Shown: one piece after another, positions 42,819 to 51,999 of the stretch
Position numbering within the stretch: position 1 is the stretch's first letter
How the letters are laid out: every line of letters starts with the position of its first letter
NCBI GenBank assembly: GCA_024684455.1
Contig: JAIKWU010000022.1
Coordinates: forward strand, 1-64,000
Length of the DNA stretch: 64,000 nt
Source of the DNA: Bacteroidaceae bacterium
Lineage (GTDB): Bacteria > Bacteroidota > Bacteroidia > Bacteroidales > Bacteroidaceae
Direction of reading: 5' to 3'
Translations under genes and position numbers: made by a program
The notes under the pieces: generated by a model
Seen by the model: only the letters and a program-made list of their open reading frames with translations
Told to the model about the DNA's origin: nothing
The model's database searches: none

Positions 42819-45131
42819 ATGGGAAACAAGGCAAGACACCGTTTGTTATCGCAGGCAATGCTGCTGTCGGCAGTATTGCTGTGCGCAGGGTCGTGCAGCG
42901 TCGGCAAATTTATCAGCGATGACGAATTGTACTTGAAGGACGTCCACGTCACCTCGACCGACCCTCATGCGACGAAAGACATGATGCTCGAGGGCTACGT
43001 GCGCCAAATGCCCAATTCCAAATGGTTCGGCGCAAAGATTCCCATGCGCATCTACTGTCTGTCGAATCCTCACAGCAACGGCTGGGGAGCCCGCACCCTG
43101 CGCAAAATCGGACAGAAACCCGAGTTGTACGATTCGGTGCAGACCCTGCGTACGGTGCAGGACATGCGTCAGGTGCTTGCCAACGCAGGCTACATTCACG
43201 CCGACGTCGGCGTGGCACAAAAGACGGAGGGACGGAAATTGTCACTGACTTATCAGGTCAAACCGCACGAACGGTATCAAGTGACAGACGTGCGCCGTCG
43301 GGTCGACGACCCGAGACTGAGGCAGATTATCTGCGGACAGGACACGGCGCAGTCGCTGCTCCACAGGGGGATGCCGCTCGACATCAACCTGCTGAATGCC
43401 GAACGTACACGCCTGACCAACCTGCTTCGCGGCATTGGCTTCTTCAAGTTCAACAAGGATTACATCGGCTTCGATGCCGACACGCTGGCTGGCAGCAGCG
43501 ACGTGGCTCTCACCATGCACGTGCGCCAGCATTTGGAGAACGGGCGTTCGGAGGCTCAGAACCATCCTCAGTTTCGCATCGGCCACATCACCTACAGTGT
43601 CGATGCACCAGCCGACTCGGCCGACTGCCACAGCATTGAGCATCGCGGCACGACCATCCGCTACGGCGAACGTCTGTATTTCCGCCCCAACCTGCTGACG
43701 TCGAACACGATGCTGCGCACAGGTTCGCTGTACAGCGAACGCTACCAGCGCATGACATACAACAACTTCATGCGCCTGCAGGCAGTCTCGTATTCCAACA
43801 TTCGCTTCACACAGCGGCCTGAATCCGACACGCTCGACTGCGAAATCGTCCTCAACCATGCCCGCCCACGCTCCATCAGTTTCGACCTCGAAGGTACAAA
43901 CTCGGCTGGCGACCTCGGTGCTGCAGCCTCGGCTACCTATCAGCACAAAAACCTGTTTCACGGCAGCGAGATGCTGACGCTCAAACTGCGAGGTGCCTAC
44001 GAAGGCATCACAGGGCTGGAAGGCTACGAAGGGCACAACTACACGGAACTGGGCGGCGAGGTACGACTGGGCTTTCCTGGCTTCCTGCTCCCCTTCGTCA
44101 GCCGCGAATTTGGCGCGACGCATTATGCCACGTCCGAGATTGCCCTACAGTATAACATGCAGAACCGCCCCGAGTTCCGCCGCCGTGTGCTCACGGCAGC
44201 ATGGCGTTACCGCTGGCAGAGTTACACGCAGAAGGTGCAGCATCGTTTCGACCTGCTCGAAGTGAACTACATCTACATGCCGTGGATTTCGGCACAGTTC
44301 AAAAGCCAATACCTCGACGTGGTCGGACAGCAAAACACCATCCTTCGTTACAACTATGAAAATCTGCTGATTACAAAACTTGGCTACACTTATACTTTCA
44401 ATTCTTTAGGCACTGCCACCACGACCACATACGGCAAGAATGCCTACACGTTCCGTGCCAACATCGAGACGTCGGGCAATGTCCTACGGGCTGCCACCAG
44501 TGCCATCAACGGCAAGAAAAATTCTCAAAACCAATATACATTCTGCGGCATTGCGTTTGCCCAATATGTGCGTGGTGACATCGACTTTGCCAAGAGCATC
44601 CGCATCGACCGCAACAACTCCGTGGCGCTTCACGCTGCCCTCGGCATTGCCTACCCCTACGGCAACAGCAGGCAACTGCCGTTTGAGAAACGCTACTTTG
44701 CCGGCGGTGCCAACTCTGTGCGCGGTTGGTCGGTGCGCAGCCTGGGGCCTGGGGCCTATAAGGGTGCCGACCGCCAAATCAACTTCCTCAACCAAAGCGG
44801 TGACATCAAACTGGACCTGAACGTTGAGTTCCGCAGCCATCTTTTCTGGAAGATCAACGGTGCACTCTTCGTCGATGCTGGTAACATCTGGACGATACGC
44901 AAATATGACGACCAGCCTGAGGGGGAGTTCCGTTTCGACACTTTCTACAGGCAGATTGCCGTGAGTTACGGAATCGGACTACGGCTTGCCCTCGACTTCT
45001 TCACCCTCCGTTTCGATGCGGGTATGAAGGCTATCAATCCTGCGTACGACGGGCGTGAACACTATCCCATCACTCATCCGAGCCTGCGGCGCGACTTTGC
45101 CTTCCACTTCGCCGTCGGCCTGCCGTTCTAA
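42819..45131 (+). CDS. BamA/TamA-family outer-membrane protein with lipoprotein-type signal
   Basis: This 770-residue protein begins with a signal ending in LLCAGSC, so the mature protein may be lipidated. POTRA-like domains follow (about 30-320; DDELYLKDVHVTSTDPHATKD, KLSLTYQVKPHERYQVTDV). The C-terminal surface-antigen barrel (about 420-770) has the family lid motif GGANSVRGWSVRSLGPG, and the last strand ends AFHFAVGLPF. Members insert or translocate proteins into or across the outer membrane. The ATG at 42819 follows a -7 box closely; a much longer open frame upstream overlaps the methyltransferase gene and promoter and is not used. Confidence 0.9.
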   Translation: MGNKARHRLLSQAMLLSAVLLCAGSCSVGKFISDDELYLKDVHVTSTDPHATKDMMLEGYVRQMPNSKWFGAKIPMRIYCLSNPHSNGWGARTLRKIGQKPELYDSVQTLRTVQDMRQVLANAGYIHADVGVAQKTEGRKLSLTYQVKPHERYQVTDVRRRVDDPRLRQIICGQDTAQSLLHRGMPLDINLLNAERTRLTNLLRGIGFFKFNKDYIGFDADTLAGSSDVALTMHVRQHLENGRSEAQNHPQFRIGHITYSVDAPADSADCHSIEHRGTTIRYGERLYFRPNLLTSNTMLRTGSLYSERYQRMTYNNFMRLQAVSYSNIRFTQRPESDTLDCEIVLNHARPRSISFDLEGTNSAGDLGAAASATYQHKNLFHGSEMLTLKLRGAYEGITGLEGYEGHNYTELGGEVRLGFPGFLLPFVSREFGATHYATSEIALQYNMQNRPEFRRRVLTAAWRYRWQSYTQKVQHRFDLLEVNYIYMPWISAQFKSQYLDVVGQQNTILRYNYENLLITKLGYTYTFNSLGTATTTTYGKNAYTFRANIETSGNVLRAATSAINGKKNSQNQYTFCGIAFAQYVRGDIDFAKSIRIDRNNSVALHAALGIAYPYGNSRQLPFEKRYFAGGANSVRGWSVRSLGPGAYKGADRQINFLNQSGDIKLDLNVEFRSHLFWKINGALFVDAGNIWTIRKYDDQPEGEFRFDTFYRQIAVSYGIGLRLALDFFTLRFDAGMKAINPAYDGREHYPITHPSLRRDFAFHFAVGLPF

Positions 45132-45185
45132 CGAGCAGGAGAGGCATAACCGTCAATCTTCATAAATCTTCACGGCGGGGTGCTT

Positions 45186-45264
45186 CAATGAACAATTAAT
45201 AATAAACATATTGCTACGCAATAATTGAACGAACTTAACGAAAAAGAATTTGTTTAATTCGGTT
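45186..45264 (-). repeat. Dispersed repeat, family B, copy 3 (inverted)
   Basis: Read on the minus strand this segment matches 9915-9993 at nearly every position. It contains CATATTGCTACGCAATAATTG on the plus strand. With the flanking AGTTAAGAGTTAAAAGTTG tract it fills the gap between the BamA/TamA-like gene and the trp promoter; no gene is present there. Confidence 0.8.
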
Positions 45265-45365
45265 AATCTTCCCAAAAGGCTATGTTGAAAGTTAAGAGTT
45301 AAAAGTTGAAATAATCCGTAAAATCCATGAAATCCGTTGTTAAAAATCAAAAAAACATGGAAAAA

Positions 45366-45397
45366 TTTGGCAGATTGAAAGATAACAACTACCTTTG
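45366..45397 (+). promoter_or_regulatory. Promoter of the trp operon
   Basis: TTTG at 45366-45369 and TACCTTTG at 45390-45397 are separated by 20 bp, an ideal match to the Bacteroidetes promoter. Transcription would start near 45404, about 23 bp before the leader peptide. Confidence 0.82.
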
Positions 45398-45426
45398 CCG
45401 TCGATTTGATATAAAACAAGCACAAA

Positions 45427-45483
45427 ATGAAAAGAACAGCAAACTATTGGTGGTGGCTTGGCTCAAGATTCAAAAGATCGTGA
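45427..45483 (+). CDS. trpL: trp operon leader peptide
   Basis: An 18-codon open frame, MKRTANYWWWLGSRFKRS, starts 30 bp after the trp promoter. It has three consecutive Trp codons at positions 8-10. It ends 41 bp before a strong hairpin that precedes trpB. This is the classical design of a ribosome-mediated attenuator: with scarce Trp-tRNA the ribosome stalls at the Trp codons and the downstream terminator should not form. The chance of three adjacent TGG codons just here is low. Confidence 0.82.
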   Translation: MKRTANYWWWLGSRFKRS

Positions 45484-45523
45484 GAAGATAGCCGCGTACC
45501 TATATGTTTGTACGAGAATACTG

Positions 45524-45553
45524 AGAGGCCTGTCGTTCTTGCGACAGGCCTCT
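45524..45553 (+). terminator. trp attenuator terminator hairpin
   Basis: AGAGGCCTGTCG pairs perfectly with CGACAGGCCTCT around a six-base loop (TTCTTG), followed by ACTTTTAC. A preceding small hairpin (CGTAC at 45495-45499 with GTACG at 45510-45514) could be part of the alternative structure. I did not find an unambiguous antiterminator pairing by eye. Confidence 0.78.
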
Positions 45554-45595
45554 ACTTTTACAGAATCGACATAAACACAAAATTAAACACGACTT

Positions 45596-46801
45596 ATGGG
45601 AAAGTATCAAGTTGATGAAAGTGGTTTTTACGGAGAGTTTGGCGGGGCGTATGTGCCGGAGATTCTCTACAAATGTGTCCACGACCTCCAGGAGGCATAC
45701 CGTCCTATCATCGAAAGTGCGGAGTTCAAGCAAGAGTATCACGCCATGCTGAGGGACTATGTGGGTCGTCCGTCGCCGCTCTACTATGCCGAGAGAATGA
45801 GTCGGAAGTATGGCTGCCGACTTTACCTGAAGCGTGAAGACTTGAACCACACGGGTGCCCACAAGATTAACAATACCATCGGGCAGATTCTGCTGGCCAA
45901 ACGCATGGGCAAGACGCGTATCATCGCCGAGACGGGTGCCGGACAGCACGGTGTGGCCACAGCCACGGTGTGTGCACTGATGAACATGAAGTGTGAGGTG
46001 TTCATGGGGGCAACCGATGTGGAGCGACAACATACGAACGTGGAACGCATGAAGATGCTGGGAGCAGAGGTGCATCCTGTCCGTACAGGCAACATGACTC
46101 TGAGCGATGCCTGCTCTGAGGCTATCCGCGACTGGTGTTGCCACCCTTCCGACACATTCTACATCGTAGGGTCAACGATGGGACCACATCCCTACCCCGA
46201 CCTCGTGGCACGTATGCAGAGTGTCATCTCGGAAGAAATCAATTGGCAACTCGAAGAAAAGGTAGGACGCAACTATCCCGACTATCTCGTGGCCTGCATC
46301 GGGGGAGGAAGCAACGCTGCAGGAACCATCTATCACTACATGGACGACGAACGTGTGAAGATTGTGCTGGCCGAGGCAGGCGGACATGGTTGGGAGACGG
46401 ACTTTACTGCTGCTACCATTCACAAAGGGACGACTGGCATTCTGCATGGTGCCAAGATGCTGGTGATGCAGAACGAGGATGGCCAGATTCAGGAGGCTTT
46501 CACGATTTCTGCAGGACTTGACTATCCTGGTGTAGGACCCATGCACTGCAACATGGCAAAGCAGGGACGCACCCAAGTGCTGAGCATCAACGACGACGAG
46601 GCTATCTATGGCGGCTACGAACTGACTCGCATGGAGGGCATCATTCCTGCCATCGAGAGTGCTCATGCCATCGCAGCACTGTCCAAACTACGCTTCAAGC
46701 AGGACGACGTGGTGGTGCTCACTGTCAGCGGTCGTGGAGACAAGGATGTGGAAACGTATTTGAAGAACAAACAAATGGCAAAAGAATATGGAAACTTTTA
46801 A
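45596..46801 (+). CDS. trpB: Tryptophan synthase beta subunit
   Basis: This 401-residue PLP enzyme has the PLP-lysine K90 in LNHTGAHKINN, ETGAGQHGVATATVCAL, and the phosphate-binding GGGSNAAGT. It joins indole with serine. As first structural gene of the operon it directly follows the attenuator. The order trpB-E-G-D-C-F-A differs from enterics and is the usual one in Bacteroidota. Its end overlaps trpE by 14 bp. Confidence 0.97.
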   Translation: MGKYQVDESGFYGEFGGAYVPEILYKCVHDLQEAYRPIIESAEFKQEYHAMLRDYVGRPSPLYYAERMSRKYGCRLYLKREDLNHTGAHKINNTIGQILLAKRMGKTRIIAETGAGQHGVATATVCALMNMKCEVFMGATDVERQHTNVERMKMLGAEVHPVRTGNMTLSDACSEAIRDWCCHPSDTFYIVGSTMGPHPYPDLVARMQSVISEEINWQLEEKVGRNYPDYLVACIGGGSNAAGTIYHYMDDERVKIVLAEAGGHGWETDFTAATIHKGTTGILHGAKMLVMQNEDGQIQEAFTISAGLDYPGVGPMHCNMAKQGRTQVLSINDDEAIYGGYELTRMEGIIPAIESAHAIAALSKLRFKQDDVVVLTVSGRGDKDVETYLKNKQMAKEYGNF

Positions 46802-48179
46802 TTATCAAACTACATCGAAGACCATCCTGGCGGACCTCCATACTCCTGTAGGGGTGTATATGCGAGTCAGAGACCTCTATCCCATGAGTGTGCTGATGGA
46901 GAGTTCGGACTATCACGACGCCAACAACTCTCGCTCGTTCATCGGCGTCCACCCTATGGCCAGTGTGGCTATCGGCCACAGCATGGCAAACATCACATTC
47001 CCAGATGGCAGTGTGACGACACATGAGGTGAACAGAGACTACCGTTCTGACAGGGCCATCCACGAACTGACCGACCGCATCAGGGTGACTGGCGATAATG
47101 CTCATCTCTGCGGGCTGTTTGGATATACCAGTTTCAATGCGGTGCGATATTTCGAGGACATCGATGTGAAGGATGAGACTCTGGAGAAGAACGACGCTCC
47201 GGACCTGCTCTATATATTATATAAGGTGGTGATTGTGTTCGACCACTTCAACAATACGCTTAAGATTGTTTCGCTCGGCGGGGAGCAAGAGATTGAAAAG
47301 ATGTTGCTTGCCATGAACAAGGCCAATGTGAAAGCGTATGATTTCCGACCTGTCGGTGAAGTGCGCTCAACACTTACCGACGAAGAGCATAAGGCCAACA
47401 TCCGACGTGGCATTCAGCACTGTTTGCGAGGCGACGTATTCCAGATTGTGCTTTCTCGACGATTTATCCAGAGATATGAGGGCGACGACTTCAAACTGTA
47501 CCGTGCTCTGCGCAGCATCAATCCGTCTCCCTATCTGTTCTATTTTGATTTCGGCGGCTTTCGTATTTTCGGTTCTTCACCAGAGACTCACTGCCGTATT
47601 GAGGGACGGCGTGCCTATATCGACCCGATTGCCGGTACCACTAAGCGTACAGGCGATGCCGAAGCCGACCGTAAAGGTGCCGAGTTTCTGCGCAATGACC
47701 CGAAGGAAAATGCCGAACACGTGATGCTGGTAGATTTGGCACGCAACGACCTTAGCCGTAACTGCCATGATGTGAAGGTTGACTTCTACAAAGACTTGCA
47801 ATACTATTCTCACGTGATACACCTGGTGTCGAGAGTCAGCGGAGAACTCAACCATGATGCAGACCCCATCCAGACATTTATCGACACCTTTCCCGCTGGC
47901 ACGCTGTCAGGTGCTCCAAAAGTTCGTGCCATGCAACTCATCAGCAAATACGAACCCCACAACCGTGGTGCCTACGGTGGTTGCATTGGATATATCGGGT
48001 TCGACGGCTCGCTCAATCAGGCCATCACCATCCGCACTTTCGTATCGCGTAATGGTGAACTATGGTTTCAAGCAGGCGGCGGCATCGTGGCCAAGAGTAA
48101 TGAAGACTACGAACTGCAGGAGGTAAACAATAAACTTAGTGCCCTTCGTCGCGCTATTCTCATGGCAGAAAAAATGTAA
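46788..48179 (+). CDS. trpE: Anthranilate synthase component I
   Basis: This 463-residue chorismate-binding enzyme carries the feedback-site type segment near the N-terminus (VLMESSDYHD) and FQIVLSRRF. It also has PIAGTTKRTGDAEAD, ENAEHVMLVDLARNDLSR and GTLSGAPKVRAMQLI in the catalytic core. With TrpG it converts chorismate to anthranilate. It overlaps trpB by 14 bp and is followed by trpG after 4 bp. The S/DY element near the N-terminus would suit tryptophan feedback inhibition, which is inference. Confidence 0.96.
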   Translation: METFNYQTTSKTILADLHTPVGVYMRVRDLYPMSVLMESSDYHDANNSRSFIGVHPMASVAIGHSMANITFPDGSVTTHEVNRDYRSDRAIHELTDRIRVTGDNAHLCGLFGYTSFNAVRYFEDIDVKDETLEKNDAPDLLYILYKVVIVFDHFNNTLKIVSLGGEQEIEKMLLAMNKANVKAYDFRPVGEVRSTLTDEEHKANIRRGIQHCLRGDVFQIVLSRRFIQRYEGDDFKLYRALRSINPSPYLFYFDFGGFRIFGSSPETHCRIEGRRAYIDPIAGTTKRTGDAEADRKGAEFLRNDPKENAEHVMLVDLARNDLSRNCHDVKVDFYKDLQYYSHVIHLVSRVSGELNHDADPIQTFIDTFPAGTLSGAPKVRAMQLISKYEPHNRGAYGGCIGYIGFDGSLNQAITIRTFVSRNGELWFQAGGGIVAKSNEDYELQEVNNKLSALRRAILMAEKM

Positions 48180-48183
48180 GATT

Positions 48184-48747
48184 ATGAAGATAGTTATTAT
48201 TGACAATTACGACTCATTCACTTATAACTTGAGTCATTTGGTAAAGGAACTGGGTGAAGAGGTGACGGTAATGCGCAATGACCAGTTCCGCCTCGAAGAT
48301 CTCGAGGATTTCAACAGGATTATCCTCTCACCAGGACCAGGCATCCCCTCCGAGGCAGGTCTTCTGCCCGATGTCATCCGCACGTATGCTGACCGCACAC
48401 CGATTTTGGGCGTTTGCCTGGGTCATCAAGCCATTGGCGAAGCGTTTGGAGCAAAACTCGAGAACCTCAGCGAGGTGTTCCACGGTGTGGCGACACCTTG
48501 TCATATCATCGCCGACGACCCTATCTTCAGGGGTATCAATCGCGATTGCACGATAGGCCGTTACCATTCGTGGGTGGTGTCGAAGGAGGGTTTGCCTGAT
48601 TGTTTTGAAATCACAGCCGAAAGTGATGAGGGGCAAATCATGGCACTGCGCCACAAGACCTTGAACATTCGCGGCATCCAATTCCACCCTGAGAGTGTAC
48701 TGACACCTGACGGCAAGAAAATGATTCAGAATTGGCTCCGTATATAG
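48184..48747 (+). CDS. trpG: Anthranilate synthase component II (glutamine amidotransferase)
   Basis: This 187-residue class I amidotransferase has IDNYDSFTYNL at the start, SPGPGIPSEAG, and the nucleophile Cys in LGVCLGHQAIGE. The His-x-Glu of the triad is in IQFHPESVLTP. It supplies ammonia from glutamine to TrpE. The start at 48184 gives the family-typical MKIVIIDNYDSF; the upstream open frame overlaps trpE. It could also serve 4-aminobenzoate synthesis if shared. Confidence 0.96.
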   Translation: MKIVIIDNYDSFTYNLSHLVKELGEEVTVMRNDQFRLEDLEDFNRIILSPGPGIPSEAGLLPDVIRTYADRTPILGVCLGHQAIGEAFGAKLENLSEVFHGVATPCHIIADDPIFRGINRDCTIGRYHSWVVSKEGLPDCFEITAESDEGQIMALRHKTLNIRGIQFHPESVLTPDGKKMIQNWLRI

Positions 48748-48781
48748 TCACGCATAACATCAACAATAAAACACAAACATT

Positions 48782-49780
48782 ATGAAAGAAATTTTAGCAA
48801 AATTGCTGAACCACGAGGAACTTTCTCGTGAAGAGATGAAGAAAATTTTGATTGGAATTACCCAGAGTGAGTACCCCAACGAACAGATTACCGCCCTATT
48901 GACCGCCCTGCAGATGCGAGGGGTAACGGTCGATGAACTCCTCGGCTTCCGCGACGGCATTCTGGAGACAGGTGTTCCTGCCATTCTCAATGCCGACCGT
49001 TACATCGATGTCGTTGGCACAGGCGGCGACCGCAAGAACACTTTCAACATCTCAACGACAAGTTGCTTCGTCATTGCCGGAGCAGGCTACAAGGTGGCTA
49101 AGCACGGTAACTATGCTGCTACATCGGTGTCGGGTGCATCCAACGTCATTCAGCACCACGGTATCAAGTTTACGGACGACATCGACAAGTTGAACCGATG
49201 CCTCAACGAAGTGGGCATTGTATATCTCCATGCCCAACTTTTCGCCAAAGCCATGAAATTCGTCGGTCCTATCCGAAAAGCACTTCAGTTCCCTACCATA
49301 TTCAATCTGTTGGGCCCCATCGTCAATCCCTCGCAGCCGCAGTGTCAACTGCTCGGTGTTGCCAACCTTGACCAGATGCGCCTCTATCATCAGGTTTACC
49401 AGAAGATTGGCATCGACTACGGCATCGTCAACAGCATCGACGGTTACGATGAAATCTCGCTGACAGGCGACTTCAAGGTGACGACCAACTCCTATGAGCG
49501 CATATTCAAACCCAGCGACCTCGGCTTCGCCATTGCCAAGCCAGAGGAACTTGTGGGCGGTGCGACGGAGGAAGAGGCTGCTCAAATTTTTGACTCTGTG
49601 TTGGAGAACCGTGCCCTGCCTGCTCAGAAGAACATTGTGTTGGCCAATGCTGCCTTTGGCATTCAGGTGCTTGAAAAAGGACAGAAGAGTATTGAGGAAT
49701 GCATTGAAATCGCACGAGAGAGCATCGACAGCGGTAGTGCGCTCAACACCTTCAGAAAATTTGTTGAACTGAACTCATGA
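48782..49780 (+). CDS. trpD: Anthranilate phosphoribosyltransferase
   Basis: This 332-residue enzyme shows VVGTGGDRKNTFNIST, the PRPP-binding glycine loop, near residue 80. KHGNYAATSVSGASNVIQ and LLGPIVNPSQPQCQLLGV follow. It transfers ribosyl phosphate to anthranilate. It lies 34 bp after trpG and overlaps trpC by four bases. Confidence 0.97.
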   Translation: MKEILAKLLNHEELSREEMKKILIGITQSEYPNEQITALLTALQMRGVTVDELLGFRDGILETGVPAILNADRYIDVVGTGGDRKNTFNISTTSCFVIAGAGYKVAKHGNYAATSVSGASNVIQHHGIKFTDDIDKLNRCLNEVGIVYLHAQLFAKAMKFVGPIRKALQFPTIFNLLGPIVNPSQPQCQLLGVANLDQMRLYHQVYQKIGIDYGIVNSIDGYDEISLTGDFKVTTNSYERIFKPSDLGFAIAKPEELVGGATEEEAAQIFDSVLENRALPAQKNIVLANAAFGIQVLEKGQKSIEECIEIARESIDSGSALNTFRKFVELNS

Positions 49781-50571
49781 AGGATATCTTACAGGAAATC
49801 ATCGCCTATAAAAGACAAGAAGTCGAGCGGTTCAAGGCTGTTTGTAGCGAACGTGAGATGCAACGTCGCGTGGAACGTCTGCCCGATGTGAATGTTCCCT
49901 CCATGAAGGCTGCTCTCTCATCGTCATCGTCGGGTATCATAGCCGAGTTTAAGCGCAAGTCGCCCTCCAAGGGATGGATTAAGGAAGAAGGGCGTGCAGA
50001 TGTCATTCCCTTTGCCTATCAGAGCAACGGAGCGGCAGCCATCAGCATTCTCACCGATGAGAATTATTTTGGCGGCACCGATGAGTTTATCGCCACAGCC
50101 CGCCGTAGTGGGGTTGACATTCCCATTCTCTACAAGAACTTCATCATCGACGAGTACCAACTGTTCCAAGCCCGACTGTGCGGTGCCAGTGCTGTGTTGC
50201 TGATTGCAGCCTGCCTCACCCCGACAGCATGTCGATTGCTCATGAGCACCGCTCACGAACTGGGCATGGAGGTTCTGCTGGAAATGCACTCCGAGGCTGA
50301 ACTTGCCTATGCCGAACTGGAGCCCGACCTGTGTGGTATCAACAACCGCAATTTGGGTTCGTTTGTCACCGACATCAGCAACTCGTTCCGCATGGCCGAA
50401 CTACTTCCTGCCGATGCGGTCAAGGTGAGCGAAAGCGGTATAAGCCATCCCGACACCGTCAAGTCTCTCCGTCAAGTAGGATTCCGAGGTTTCCTCATCG
50501 GCGAAAGTTTCATGAAGGCATCCCGTCCTGGCGAGGCCCTGGGCGAGTTCATCGCTGCATGTAAGTTGTAA
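49777..50571 (+). CDS. trpC: Indole-3-glycerol-phosphate synthase
   Basis: This 264-residue TIM-barrel enzyme has IIAEFKRKSPSKGWI, the catalytic Lys/Glu region, near residue 50. ILTDENYFGGTDEFI, LYKNFIIDEYQLFQARLCGA, GINNRNLGSF and VSESGI follow. It closes the indole ring. It is a stand-alone protein, not fused to TrpF, with trpF 17 bp downstream. Confidence 0.97.
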   Translation: MKDILQEIIAYKRQEVERFKAVCSEREMQRRVERLPDVNVPSMKAALSSSSSGIIAEFKRKSPSKGWIKEEGRADVIPFAYQSNGAAAISILTDENYFGGTDEFIATARRSGVDIPILYKNFIIDEYQLFQARLCGASAVLLIAACLTPTACRLLMSTAHELGMEVLLEMHSEAELAYAELEPDLCGINNRNLGSFVTDISNSFRMAELLPADAVKVSESGISHPDTVKSLRQVGFRGFLIGESFMKASRPGEALGEFIAACKL

Positions 50572-50588
50572 CCTCGTCACGAACAACT

Positions 50589-51191
50589 ATGAACATCAAA
50601 GTTTGCGGAATGCGCGAGGCGGAAAACATCCGTCACATCGAGGCCCTGGGCATTGACATGATGGGCTTCATCTTCTGGCCCGAGTCCAGCCGTTACGTCT
50701 GCTCTCCCCCCCACTATCTGCCTACAAAGTGTAAGCGTGTAGGGGTGTTCGTCGATGCCAGCATCGAGGCCGTCATACAGCACTCGCTTGACTATCAACT
50801 CGACATCATCCAACTCCATGGCCACGAGACACCTGCATTTGCACATCAACTGAGCCAATGGACGACAATCAAAGTTTTTAACATCGCCACATCCGACGAC
50901 CTGATTCAGACGAAAGCCTATGAAGGTTCAGTTGACTTCTTCCTCTTCGACACAAAGGGGAAAAGCATTGGCGGCAATGGTGAGAAGTTCGACTGGAGCA
51001 TGCTTGATGCCTACAAAGGGCGTACACCCTTTCTTCTCAGCGGGGGTATCGGTCCCGAGGATGCCGAGCGTGTCAAGGCTTTCCGTCACTCTCGCTGCAT
51101 GGGCATCGACCTCAACTCTCGCTTTGAGACTGCCCCTGGCCTCAAAGACGTAAATCAACTCAAAGAATTTATTCAGCAGATACGACTATGA
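50589..51191 (+). CDS. trpF: Phosphoribosylanthranilate isomerase
   Basis: This 200-residue TIM-barrel enzyme starts MNIKVCGMREAENI with the catalytic Cys. It has VGVFVDASIEAV, IIQLHGHETP, and the second catalytic Asp region FLFDTKGKSIGGNGEKFDWS, ending in SGGIGPEDAERV and GIDLNSRFE. It performs the Amadori rearrangement before TrpC. Its stop overlaps trpA by four bases. Confidence 0.96.
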   Translation: MNIKVCGMREAENIRHIEALGIDMMGFIFWPESSRYVCSPPHYLPTKCKRVGVFVDASIEAVIQHSLDYQLDIIQLHGHETPAFAHQLSQWTTIKVFNIATSDDLIQTKAYEGSVDFFLFDTKGKSIGGNGEKFDWSMLDAYKGRTPFLLSGGIGPEDAERVKAFRHSRCMGIDLNSRFETAPGLKDVNQLKEFIQQIRL

Positions 51192-51970
51192 ACAAGATAA
51201 ACAAACTCTTTGCAGAAAGACCTAATGACAAGAAGTTCCTTTCGCTCTACTTCTGTGCAGGCTGCCCCACGCTCGAGGGCACGGCCAACGTGATTCTCAC
51301 CATGCAGCGTCGAGGCATCGACTTCATCGAGGTGGGCATCCCCTTCAGCGACCCGCTGGCCGACGGGCCAGTCATCCAGAGTGCCGCCACCCAGGCACTG
51401 AAGAACGGCATGACGCTCTCCCGACTCTTCTCGCAGTTGAAAGCCATCAGGAATCAAGTGGAAATACCTCTCATCCTCATGGGCTACCTCAATCCCATTC
51501 TCCACTACGGCATTGAACGCTTTTGCCAGTCATGCGTCGAAAGTGGTATCTCGGGAATGATTATCCCCGACCTGCCCTTCAAGGACTATCAGGAGGTCGT
51601 AAAACCCATTGCCGACCACTACGACCTGCGCGTCATCATGCTCATCACTCCTGAGACCAGTGAAGAGCGCGTCCGTTTCATTGACGACAATACCGACGGC
51701 TTTATCTATATGGTGTCGAGTGCGGCCATCACGGGAGCCCAGCACTCCTTCGACGAAGCCAAGCAGGAGTATTTCCGTCGTATTCAAGCCATGCAGTTGC
51801 GCAATCCGCGTATGATTGGTTTTGGCATCAGCAACCGACAAACACTCGAAGCCGCACAGGATAACGCTGCCGGTGCTATCATCGGCTCCAAGTTTGTGAC
51901 ATTGTTGAATGAGTCAAATGGAGATGCTGACGAGGCACTCAACCACCTGTTTGCTGCCTTGTCCGAATAG
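51188..51970 (+). CDS. trpA: Tryptophan synthase alpha subunit
   Basis: This 260-residue TIM-barrel enzyme has the catalytic Glu in GIDFIEVGIPFSDPLADGP and Asp in GMIIPDLPFKDYQE. IYMVSSAAITGAQ and a phosphate loop GFGISNRQT follow. It cleaves indole-glycerol phosphate and channels indole to TrpB. It is the last gene of the operon; the next gene converges on it 29 bp downstream. Confidence 0.97.
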   Translation: MNKINKLFAERPNDKKFLSLYFCAGCPTLEGTANVILTMQRRGIDFIEVGIPFSDPLADGPVIQSAATQALKNGMTLSRLFSQLKAIRNQVEIPLILMGYLNPILHYGIERFCQSCVESGISGMIIPDLPFKDYQEVVKPIADHYDLRVIMLITPETSEERVRFIDDNTDGFIYMVSSAAITGAQHSFDEAKQEYFRRIQAMQLRNPRMIGFGISNRQTLEAAQDNAAGAIIGSKFVTLLNESNGDADEALNHLFAALSE

Positions 51971-51999
51971 GTCTGTCGCCATCAATAGAACGGTGCGTG

